Assembly (NCBI GenBank): GCA_002344135.1 | Contig: DDTO01000004.1 | Location: 358,473 to 422,472 of the forward strand | Origin: Chthonomonas sp. UBA2362 | GTDB lineage: Bacteria; Armatimonadota; Fimbriimonadia; Fimbriimonadales; Fimbriimonadaceae | Length of the DNA stretch: 64,000 nucleotides | Reading direction: 5' to 3' | Translations under genes and position numbers: made by a program | In this document: positions 9,506 to 16,863 of the stretch, in pieces | Layout of the letters: each line of letters opens with the position of its first letter | How positions within the stretch are numbered: position 1 is the first letter of the stretch | Notes under the pieces: generated by a model | What the model saw: only the letters and a program-made list of their open reading frames with translations | Databases searched by the model: none | Told to the model about the DNA's origin: nothing

Positions 9506-10462
9506 CTAGTCGTCGCCGGCCACGCCGAAGTTGCTCGAAAGGATGCTGTAGTCGCCGATATCCACATCGCCGTCGCCGTTGAGGTCGGCCTGCGGTCCTG
9601 TCGTCCCGAACTGGGATGAGAGGATGCTGTAATCGCCGACCGTCACTTCGTTGTCGCCGTCGACATCTCCGTTGATCAGGCTGAAATGGAGGTTCATCGT
9701 GCCATCGTCGGTGATTACCGCGCTGCCGACCTTCTGTCTTAACCAATGGGATGACTTTGCAGTAACATCGTAGGTGCCCCGGAGCGCGGTTACCGTGAAC
9801 CAAGTGTTGGCCGCGGTGGCGTTGACACTATAGGTCGCGACTGCTGTGGTCGATCCTGGGTTACGCAGTTCGATGGTGATGGGAACGGTCGTGGCGTCGC
9901 CGATGAAGTCTTGCAGCGACATTTGCCCGCCGATCACGCCCCGGGTCCGCTGAATCGTCACCTGTCCGCTCGTAAACTCCAGGTAACCGACGAGGATCGA
10001 AGGCGTGAGCACCACGTTGGTGAGAGAGAACGAGACGATGCCATTGGCGGCAATCTGGATCATCAAGTCGAAGCCATAAGTGACGTTGATTCCGCTGACG
10101 TTGGTGGTGCCATCGATGCGCTGGTTCGCGACCGGGAAGGGATGAGTGCCGTTGATGTTAGGCCCTTGGCCGGTGAGGAAGGCCGAGGAGCCCGGGGCGA
10201 GGAACTCGAAGATGGTCGCGATCGGAGTGGGAGTGGGGAAGAGAATGCCGAGGGCCCCTCCGACGCCTCGCGCATTGCCGGCGATCTGGTAGTCGTAGAC
10301 GAAGGCCGGACTGATGGGCGTCGCGCTGCTTCGGCTCTGGTTGGTGGCATTCCTAAACTGGACGCCGGTCAGGGGAATAGTCGTCGATTGCTGGGCGTGA
10401 ATCGCCGGGGCGAGCAAAAGGGCGGCAGCCAAGAGCGAAAAATGGAAAGTCCTCATCATCAT
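9506..10462 (-). CDS. Secreted protein with dockerin-like C-terminus
   Basis: About 318 residues. A signal peptide (hydrophobic stretch ending AIHAQQ) leads a Ser/Thr-rich beta-type region of unknown function. The last 55 residues hold two calcium-loop repeats of the dockerin I type, NGDVDGDNEVTVGDYSIL and NGDGDVDIGDYSILSSNFG. A region just before them (about residues 215-260) resembles a carboxypeptidase-regulatory or CNA-B-like strand set. A similar C-terminus is found on the gene at 59821. Three consecutive ATGs and a TTG follow the Shine-Dalgarno GGGAGAGG (plus-strand 10466-10473), so the exact start is uncertain by a few residues. It lies 27 nt downstream of the GH127 gene on the same strand. 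The function of the main body is unknown. Confidence 0.75.
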   Translation of the reverse strand: MMMRTFHFSLLAAALLLAPAIHAQQSTTIPLTGVQFRNATNQSRSSATPISPAFVYDYQIAGNARGVGGALGILFPTPTPIATIFEFLAPGSSAFLTGQGPNINGTHPFPVANQRIDGTTNVSGINVTYGFDLMIQIAANGIVSFSLTNVVLTPSILVGYLEFTSGQVTIQRTRGVIGGQMSLQDFIGDATTVPITIELRNPGSTTAVATYSVNATAANTWFTVTALRGTYDVTAKSSHWLRQKVGSAVITDDGTMNLHFSLINGDVDGDNEVTVGDYSILSSQFGTTGPQADLNGDGDVDIGDYSILSSNFGVAGDD

Positions 10463-10489
10463 CAACCTCTCCCATAAGATAACACAAGA

Positions 10490-12406
10490 TCAAGCCTTTC
10501 TGAGCCAAACCAGCATCGGGCCGGGCGTCCGATTGTCCCAGGCGAAGTAGGGAATCATCCTCGCGCGGCGCTCTTCGGCCTCCGGGGTCTCGGCGTCGCT
10601 GCGGTAGAGCGGTCCATCTTCGTCTCGGTCGATCCAACCCCTGACGGTGATGGGCACGAGGCCGTCTTCGATGGGCCCGACCTCGGCGTCGCTGGGGTCG
10701 ACGGTGAAGGCTTGCGGGGCGTCTCCTCCCAGATCGGCGGCCTCCATGCAATAGACGAGGGGTCCCTTCGTCAGGGCGGCCCGACCTCGGCATTCGAGCA
10801 CCGCGGGATGGGCCGCGACGAACGTCGGCTCGTCCTCGAAGTCCACCGTGATTCGCGAGACGCCCGACCACTCGCGATGGATCGAGATGTAATTGCCGTC
10901 GTACTCGGCCTCGTCGAAGTCGGCAGGCAACTCGACCCGGGTGTCGCCGCTCCAGCCCGGGATGCGAACTTTCAGGGCGAAGGCGGTCGGCTCGGGCACG
11001 GTGATTTCGAAACCGATCTTCGCCTTCCACGGATACTCCGACTCGATCCGGAGCCCGACTTCGCGACCCGCAACGCGCACCTGTGCCTCGCAGGACGCCG
11101 GGAGGTTTACATACACGGCATCCTTGGCCTCGCCGATGAAACATCTTCCGACGGCGGCGATTAGACGCGCAATGTTCGGGGGGCAGCAGGCGCAGTCGAA
11201 CCACTCCCTCCGATGGGCCTCGCCATGGGAGTCGAGGGGGTTGTCGTAGAAGAACCGATCGCCGGATCGCGAGATGCCCGCGAGCGCGCCGTTGTAAAGC
11301 GCGAGTTCGAGAAGGTCCGCGTAGCCGGTATCGCCGGTGCCTTCGAGGAGGCGCTGGGCCCAGAAGACGAGGCCGACCGAGGCGCAGGTCTCGGCATAAG
11401 CCGTGCGGTTGGGCAGGTCGTAGTCGCGGGTGAATCCCTCGTTGGACCGGGAGGCGCCGATGCCGCCGGTGACATACATCCGGCGCTGGGTGAGGTTGTC
11501 CCACAGCCGCCAGAGGGCCTCGCCCATCGCTTCGTCGCCGGAGTCGGTGAAGGCCTCGGTCGCGGCGGCGAAGAAGTACATCGCACGCACGGCGTGGCCC
11601 ACCACCTCGGTCTGCTCTCGCACAGGAAGGTGGTCCTGGACGTACTCACCGCTGTAGACCCCCTCACGGTCGAGCATTTGACGAGCATAGGGGGCCAGCC
11701 GCATACCCTCGGCATCGGCATACTCTTCTTCGAAGGGGCTGGGGCGGGTGCCTCGAGTCTCGATCATCCACTTCGACAAGGCCCTGTAGCGGCGACTCCG
11801 GTCGGGATGCTCCCTTTCGATCGCCGCTGCCAATGCGAGCAAGGCGAGTTCGATCTCCTGGTGGCCGCAGTATCCCTTGCGGCGGTCAGGTCCGAACAAG
11901 GAGGCGAGATGATCGGCAAACCGCATTGCGACATCGAGCAGCTTGGTCGAGCCGGTCGACTCGTGATGAGCAACCGCGGCCTCGATCATGTGCCCCCCGC
12001 AGTACATCTCGTGCATCATGCTCAGGTTCCGCCAGCGCAAATCGGGCTCTTGCAGCTGGAAGTAGGTGTTGAGGTAACCGTCCGGCATCTGGGCCGCCGC
12101 GATGAGTTCGACGGTCTGCTCGAGGTCGGCGGCGATCGCAGGATCGGGCCCAAGAGCGATCTGAAGATAGCAGGCGGCCTCGATCCACTTGTAGACGTCG
12201 CTGTCGTTGTACCGATAGCCCTCGTGCGTGCCCCGTTCGCCGCGGGCGGCTCGCGCGAAGTTCTCGATGCGCCCTGTTTTGGTGCATTGAGCGAATTCGA
12301 TCGGAAGAGTCACCCGGCGCACCGTCTCCTGCCAGCCGCGCCAGAAGGGGTCGGTGACCCGGATGCGCGAGAGGGGGACAGCCGTCATTCGACGTTCGAG
12401 GAGCAT
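10490..12406 (-). CDS. Glycoside hydrolase family 127 (beta-L-arabinofuranosidase-like, DUF1680)
   Basis: The 638-residue protein matches the GH127 family throughout: VTLPIEFAQCTKTGRIENF near the N-terminus, MPDGYLNTYF, HEMYCGGHMIEAAVAH, then the catalytic block AYAETCAS (Glu and Cys near residues 337-339) and FDCACCPPN (about 405-410). In the characterised bifidobacterial enzyme, the corresponding Glu and three cysteines form the zinc-thiolate active site, and all are present. No signal peptide is visible, so it probably acts on imported oligosaccharides. TAAACT ends six bases before the ATG (leaderless). Together with rhamnose isomerase nearby it points to use of plant or exopolysaccharide sugars. 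The exact substrate is not known. Confidence 0.92.
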   Translation of the reverse strand: MLLERRMTAVPLSRIRVTDPFWRGWQETVRRVTLPIEFAQCTKTGRIENFARAARGERGTHEGYRYNDSDVYKWIEAACYLQIALGPDPAIAADLEQTVELIAAAQMPDGYLNTYFQLQEPDLRWRNLSMMHEMYCGGHMIEAAVAHHESTGSTKLLDVAMRFADHLASLFGPDRRKGYCGHQEIELALLALAAAIEREHPDRSRRYRALSKWMIETRGTRPSPFEEEYADAEGMRLAPYARQMLDREGVYSGEYVQDHLPVREQTEVVGHAVRAMYFFAAATEAFTDSGDEAMGEALWRLWDNLTQRRMYVTGGIGASRSNEGFTRDYDLPNRTAYAETCASVGLVFWAQRLLEGTGDTGYADLLELALYNGALAGISRSGDRFFYDNPLDSHGEAHRREWFDCACCPPNIARLIAAVGRCFIGEAKDAVYVNLPASCEAQVRVAGREVGLRIESEYPWKAKIGFEITVPEPTAFALKVRIPGWSGDTRVELPADFDEAEYDGNYISIHREWSGVSRITVDFEDEPTFVAAHPAVLECRGRAALTKGPLVYCMEAADLGGDAPQAFTVDPSDAEVGPIEDGLVPITVRGWIDRDEDGPLYRSDAETPEAEERRARMIPYFAWDNRTPGPMLVWLRKA

Positions 12407-12415
12407 GCGGCGAGT

Positions 12416-12895
12416 TTAGCCGCGCGGCAGGCGACCACGCAGAGCGGACGCGATCGCGACTGCGAGGGCATCGGCAACGTCGTCCGGTCTGGGTGTCTCG
12501 GTAAGCGCGAGAAGCTTCACGACCATGAACTGCACCTGACGTTTGTCCGCGGCACCGTTGCCTACGACGCCCAGTTTCACTTCTGGAGGGGTGAGCTCCA
12601 TCCAAGGCACGCCTCGCTCGGCCGCTACGAGCAGGACCACGCCGAGTGCCTTCGCCACTTCCATCGCCGTGCGCTTGTTCACGGCGAAGAGAAGCCGCTC
12701 GGTGGCGATAAGGTCGGGATGTCCGGCCTCGACGAGCGCCTCGACCTGCTCGTGAATGAGGCGCAAGCGGTCGGGCAGGTCGATCCTCGGAGTCATGATG
12801 AGGCCGTAGTCGAGCGGGGTGAGGCGTGACCCAACCTGCTCGATAAGCCCGTATCCGACTCGCTCGAGGCCGGGGTCGATGCCGAGGATCTTCAT
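12416..12895 (-). CDS. ruvC: Holliday junction resolvase RuvC
   Basis: This 159-residue endonuclease cuts Holliday junctions during recombination, working with RuvAB (not in this window). The four acidic catalytic residues are recognisable: Asp7 (GIDPG), Glu66 (IATERLLF), Asp139 and Asp142 (DDVADALAVA). The length is normal for the family. TATCAC lies 11 bases before the ATG, so any leader would be only a few bases. It ends nine bases before the GH127 start, but the latter has its own -10 hexamer. Confidence 0.96.
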   Translation of the reverse strand: MKILGIDPGLERVGYGLIEQVGSRLTPLDYGLIMTPRIDLPDRLRLIHEQVEALVEAGHPDLIATERLLFAVNKRTAMEVAKALGVVLLVAAERGVPWMELTPPEVKLGVVGNGAADKRQVQFMVVKLLALTETPRPDDVADALAVAIASALRGRLPRG

Positions 12896-12989
12896 GCCGC
12901 GCTCTCGTGATACCCTGCCGCGGAGTCGGCAAGCCTCGCCGTCGTTCCGCCGCGGCAGCGGGGGCAGGCCTAGCCCTGCCGGGGGCGGT

Positions 12990-13116
12990 GTTTGTACGTT
13001 AGACAGCCGGACGACAACCGGATGAGAAGCGGTAAACGAGCGGTATTCATACCGATGTTTACCGCTCGTATACCGCTCGTCGTCCGCTTCTCATGCGGTT
13101 GTCTAACGTACACACA
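12990..13116. repeat. Structured palindromic element in intergenic DNA
   Basis: The 286-bp gap between ruvC and the protease gene holds an imperfect inverted repeat. The left arm has GTACGTTAGACA (12994-13005) and ACCGGATGAGAAGCGG (13017-13032); the right arm is CCGCTTCTCATGCGGTTG (13084-13101) running into TGTCTAACGTAC (13100-13111). The left arm carries 11 extra bases between its two blocks. The interior repeats ACCGCTCGTA as a direct repeat (13051-13070) that can pair with CGAGCGGTA. No ORF is visible. It could be a miniature mobile element, a recombination site or a structured RNA. Confidence 0.6.
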
Positions 13117-13181
13117 AGGTCCTTCATCTCTCTTCGCAGCGGGCCGGAACGGACCTTGAAGCCCACTGGACGGGCGGAAAG

Positions 13182-14219
13182 TCAGCCGCGGCGGCGAAGG
13201 AATCTACTCATCGTTCCGATGAACAAACCTCCCAGGACCAGGAAGGTAGACGGCTCGGGCAGGAGGTTTTCGCAGTTGGTGTTGATCCACTGGCGGTGCT
13301 CCCAAAGGAGGACGTCCCATTGCCGGTTGCCCTCGGTGATGCGGCCCTCCCGCGTTTGCTCACTTTCACCGTGGCTTCCTATCAGGCGCCAATGATTGTC
13401 GATCCGCTGGAACGTGGGACCGCCGGAGTCGGCATTGAGAAAATGGGCGTCCGCACCGGTTTCGGCGCCCGCGTTGCCGATGAAATCCATGCTGCTGCGG
13501 ATTCCTGTGTAAGCGTAGCCTTGGCCACCGAGGCGGGCGCTCGCCTCGCGGGCTGCGTTATCGGTGCCGTCGATGCGGTTGGTGCCCGCTCGATAGGTTC
13601 CGGGAGGGTGGCTCTGCATGAGGATGTCCATGCGCCGGTTAGCCGTATCGATCGTGGCCGTGCGGCCGAATCCGGCGACCACGATGTCGGTGTCAGCGAG
13701 ATGTTGAGCGAGGGGCGCCGGAGTCAAATCTCTTGGAACCTGAGTATCCCAGTCCCTGATGGGAATGCCCATCAGGGCGATGTCTACCCGTGCCCTCTGG
13801 TTCCCCGGACCCCGGACGAACATGTTTCGACCCGCTAAAATAGCGCGCTGACCGGGACCGCGGTCGGCGAAAATGATGGACCGGAAGTTGAGGATCCCCT
13901 CTCGCACGCCGTCGGGAAAGGCGGAATCGTGATCGGCGGTCAACACGCACAGCATGCCGGTCTTGGCGGGCCGTCCGTCTTCACGGTCGCGGCGGGCGCC
14001 GATAACGACGCCGGAGGCGAGCAGCGTCGTGCTTACCTGGTCGACGACGTACATGGACTCGACCCGCACGACGGAATTGCGAATCCCGGCGGGCAATTCG
14101 AAGTTGCGAGCCGGTGGGTTATTGTTGGCGAGGGCATCCCCCATCCACCGGCCGATGGCCAGAGCGGGATGCGACAGGAGCAAGGCAAGAGCAATGACGG
14201 GCAGTCGAACACCTTTCAT
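13182..14219 (-). CDS. Secreted trypsin-like serine protease with PEP-CTERM anchor
   Basis: 345 residues. A signal peptide (VIALALLLSHPALA) is followed by a chymotrypsin-fold domain with a visible catalytic triad: His97 in LTADHDS, Asp146 in ARVDIALM and Ser265 in NADSGGP. The C-terminus is a PEP-CTERM sorting tag: PEPSTFLVLGG, a hydrophobic stretch, then RFLRRRG. PEP-CTERM proteins are cleaved by exosortase and kept at or outside the cell surface. The ATG at 14219 is chosen over an in-frame TTG at 14231 because GGAG lies six bases upstream. Substrate unknown. Confidence 0.85.
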   Translation of the reverse strand: MKGVRLPVIALALLLSHPALAIGRWMGDALANNNPPARNFELPAGIRNSVVRVESMYVVDQVSTTLLASGVVIGARRDREDGRPAKTGMLCVLTADHDSAFPDGVREGILNFRSIIFADRGPGQRAILAGRNMFVRGPGNQRARVDIALMGIPIRDWDTQVPRDLTPAPLAQHLADTDIVVAGFGRTATIDTANRRMDILMQSHPPGTYRAGTNRIDGTDNAAREASARLGGQGYAYTGIRSSMDFIGNAGAETGADAHFLNADSGGPTFQRIDNHWRLIGSHGESEQTREGRITEGNRQWDVLLWEHRQWINTNCENLLPEPSTFLVLGGLFIGTMSRFLRRRG

Positions 14220-14327
14220 ATCAATCTCCAAGAATTGCTGTAACCATATCCATCATACAACGCCAGGCGAATCCGGTGGCCATCTGACGGTGCTCGGAGG
14301 AAAGGAGTGCCGGATACAATCCCCGCA

Positions 14328-15896
14328 ATGGCTCGATGGCCGCTGATATTGGTGCTCGCCGCCTCCCTCATCCTTGCGGTGCGGTTCGCGGCGGTCACAC
14401 CGTATCGGCAGGCCGGAGTGTTGATCCACCAGCGTTCGCAGGGTGCGCCCATGCCGGTCCCCGACGTCGGTGCGCCGGACGAGCGGCAGCACGCGAACTA
14501 CATCGCGCACCTTTTGGACGGGAAGGGGTTCCCCGTTCTCGTGCCGGGCTCGCCCGATCTCGGCGAGACGTACCAGAGCCACCAGCCGCCGCTGTACTAC
14601 CTGCTCGCCGCCGGGTGGTGCCGGATGGTCGGCGCCGATCCCCCCGACCCCGGCGCCGGACTGCGGCTGCGATTGCTGAACATCCTGATCGGTGCGGGCA
14701 CCACGCTCGGGGTGTTCTTTGCCTGCCTCTGGGGGCTTCCTCCGGGACGCGGGGAAGCAGTGGGACTCGCGGCGGCGGCAGTGGCGGCGCTGATGCCGAT
14801 GGTTCTCGCCCTGAATGCATCGGTCGGCAACGATCCGCTGCTTTACTTCCTCTGCACCTGGACGGTCGCGGTCTGCCTGGGTGGAGTGCGGGATGGATGG
14901 ACGCCAAAGCGCGCCCTGCTCGTCGGGGGCTTGGCGGGTCTGGCGATGCTGACGAAGACCTCGGCGCTCGCTCTCCTACCCACCATCGCGATTGCGCTCT
15001 GGCTGTCGCCCAGCGAGAGGGGTTCGGAGACGGGTCTCAACCCGAAGATACGCGCGCTGTTGCTCGTCTTCGTCCCGTTTATCCTGCTCGCCCTGCCATG
15101 GTGGATGCGCAACAACGCGCTGTACGGAGATCCGCTGGCGATGAAAGCCTTCAATGCGGCCTTCGTCGGCTCGCCGCAGGCTAGCGTGTTCGTCTCGGCG
15201 TTCGGGCTCTGGGGGTATTGGGTCGAAATGGTCGGCTGGTGGACGCTGCGCAGCTTCTTCGGGGCTTTCGGCTATATGGATGTCTTTCTGCCTGTGCCCC
15301 TGTATCGCCTGGCGTCTGCGGCGGCGCTGGTCTTGGTCGCAGCGTGGGTCGTGGGTTGGATTCGTGGTCCCAAGGAAGGACGCGGCTTCAATTGGGTGGT
15401 CCTCGGGTTCCTCGCCGTAGTCGGGTTGCTCTTCGTACAGTTCAACTCGACATACTTCCAGGGCCAAGCACGGTACCTATATCCGGCGATCGCGTCGATC
15501 GCCATCATCTTCGGAGCGGGAGCGGTTCGGCTGATCGGCAAATGGGCGTGGGCCGTACTGGCTCTCCTCTTGGTGATGCTGGATTTCTACGTCGCGGCGA
15601 TCCTGCCCCGGGAGTTCGAGCAGCGCACCAGTCCGGTATCAAGCGTACGATCCCCCGCCCGTGTAGCCCTCGGCGGCGCGGCGGTCCGAACGGATCTTGG
15701 CACGCTCGTTCTCGATCCCGGAGGTGCGATAGGCCTCGAGCGGGCTCGCCTCGTGTCCTCGATGTCGGCGCCACTCGGCGAGCGGTCCACGCACATGCCG
15801 GTAGAAGGCTTCTCGGTAGATCTCCTCCGCACCGACGATGTCCGTACTGGCCTGGGCTTCGAGGAGCCGAGCCGCAGGGATCAAGAGCGCTTTTAA
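14328..15896 (+). CDS. Integral membrane glycosyltransferase-like protein (PMT/ArnT type)
   Basis: 522 residues with about ten hydrophobic helices. The first loop contains DERQHANYIAHLL and YQSHQPPLYYLLAA, with the early acidic residue and the HQPPLYY motif of family GT39/GT83-like mannosyl- and aminoarabinose-transferases. These move sugars from lipid carriers to acceptors outside the cytoplasmic membrane. The ATG at 14328 is preferred to GTG 14307 because TACAAT lies seven bases before it. The last 86 residues (from 15639) lie antisense to the rhamnose isomerase gene and look like a read-through tail rather than family sequence. The acceptor is unknown. Confidence 0.78.
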   Translation: MARWPLILVLAASLILAVRFAAVTPYRQAGVLIHQRSQGAPMPVPDVGAPDERQHANYIAHLLDGKGFPVLVPGSPDLGETYQSHQPPLYYLLAAGWCRMVGADPPDPGAGLRLRLLNILIGAGTTLGVFFACLWGLPPGRGEAVGLAAAAVAALMPMVLALNASVGNDPLLYFLCTWTVAVCLGGVRDGWTPKRALLVGGLAGLAMLTKTSALALLPTIAIALWLSPSERGSETGLNPKIRALLLVFVPFILLALPWWMRNNALYGDPLAMKAFNAAFVGSPQASVFVSAFGLWGYWVEMVGWWTLRSFFGAFGYMDVFLPVPLYRLASAAALVLVAAWVVGWIRGPKEGRGFNWVVLGFLAVVGLLFVQFNSTYFQGQARYLYPAIASIAIIFGAGAVRLIGKWAWAVLALLLVMLDFYVAAILPREFEQRTSPVSSVRSPARVALGGAAVRTDLGTLVLDPGGAIGLERARLVSSMSAPLGERSTHMPVEGFSVDLLRTDDVRTGLGFEEPSRRDQERF

Positions 15897-16832
15897 GTAC
15901 AGTTCCTGCGCCGTGACGGCGGTCTGCACCATGGCTTCGATCTTGGGCTTGAGGTTGTGGGATTGGTCGATCATGTAGGCGATGCTGCGGGTATCGATGC
16001 CGTGCACTTCGTCGGCGAGGACGATCTGGGCGAAGATGCGGAACACCGCGTACGGGTCGATGCTCCCGATGGTGAGGTCGTCGTCCCCGTACTTGCGGTC
16101 GTTGAAATGGAAGCCACCGAGCATGCCCTCGTCGAGCAAAAAGGCGACGATGTGTTCGATGTTGGCCCCGGGCAGATGGTGGCCGGTATCGACCAGCACC
16201 TTGGCCCGGGCGCCCGCCTGTTGGGCGAAAGTGTACGCCATTCCCCAGTCCGCGATGTCGCTGTGGTAGAAGGCGGGCTCGAAGGGCTTGTACTCGACGA
16301 GCAGCGTCATGCCCTCGGGCATCGCGTCGTGCCATTGGTGAAGAGCGCTTGCCATCGCACGTTTGCGACGTATAAGGTCGTCCTGTGCAGGGTAATTCGT
16401 GCCGTCGGCAAACCAGAGGCTTAGGACGTTGGAACCGGTCTCCCGGGCGATCTGGATGGAGCGCTCGACGTGAGCATCCGCCGCTTCGCGCGCCTTCTCG
16501 TTCGGGCTCGCGGCACTTCCGTACTTGTAGATCTGGTCTTGGAAGAGGTTGGGGTTGATCGATCCGATGCGGATGCCTTCTTGCAGCGCAAGCTCAGCCA
16601 CTTGGGCAGGCGCAACGCCCTCGGGAAAGTCCCAAAGGACGTGCGTCGCCATCCGCGGACAGCATCCGGTAAAGGCGTGAACCGTGGCGGCATCCTCGAT
16701 CTTCTCTTCGATCGTCCGTGCCGCCGCGGGTTGCAGAAACTTGCCGAAGCGCGTCCCGGTATCGGCATAGCCCCACGCGGGCGTCTCGATTTCGAAGCGG
16801 TCGAGCCTGGAAAGGGCGTCGTCGACGTGCAT
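15639..16832 (-). CDS. rhaI: L-rhamnose isomerase (RhaI type)
   Basis: This 397-residue enzyme of the xylose-isomerase-like TIM-barrel superfamily resembles the Pseudomonas stutzeri-type L-rhamnose isomerase. That enzyme converts L-rhamnose to L-rhamnulose and tolerates other sugars. Metal-site segments are present: LLVEYKPFEPAFYH (Glu), VLVDTGHHLPG (Asp/His), GGFHFNDRKYGDDDL (His/Asp) and IDQSHNLKPK. The C-terminal PLEAYRTSGIENERAKIR continues to the stop, so the 258-bp overlap with the convergent membrane gene is within its real coding region. TAAACT lies six bases before the ATG. The ABC permease gene starts divergently 31 bp away. Confidence 0.9.
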   Translation of the reverse strand: MHVDDALSRLDRFEIETPAWGYADTGTRFGKFLQPAAARTIEEKIEDAATVHAFTGCCPRMATHVLWDFPEGVAPAQVAELALQEGIRIGSINPNLFQDQIYKYGSAASPNEKAREAADAHVERSIQIARETGSNVLSLWFADGTNYPAQDDLIRRKRAMASALHQWHDAMPEGMTLLVEYKPFEPAFYHSDIADWGMAYTFAQQAGARAKVLVDTGHHLPGANIEHIVAFLLDEGMLGGFHFNDRKYGDDDLTIGSIDPYAVFRIFAQIVLADEVHGIDTRSIAYMIDQSHNLKPKIEAMVQTAVTAQELYLKALLIPAARLLEAQASTDIVGAEEIYREAFYRHVRGPLAEWRRHRGHEASPLEAYRTSGIENERAKIRSDRRAAEGYTGGGSYA

Positions 16833-16838
16833 GGGGGC

Positions 16839-16858
16839 AGTTTACGCCGTGCCACACT
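16839..16858. promoter_or_regulatory. Back-to-back leaderless -10 hexamers (rhaI / permease)
   Basis: On the minus strand TAAACT (16839-16844) lies six bases before the rhaI ATG. On the plus strand CACACT (16853-16858) lies five bases before the permease ATG. Only 31 bp separate the two start codons, so transcription of the two genes must compete or be coordinated here. Confidence 0.55.
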
Positions 16859-16863
16859 AGGGC

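Noticed and set aside
11213..12829. A 538-codon plus-strand frame antisense to GH127 and ruvC
   Set aside because: Both minus-strand genes keep their catalytic residues, and the plus-strand frame has no recognisable domain.
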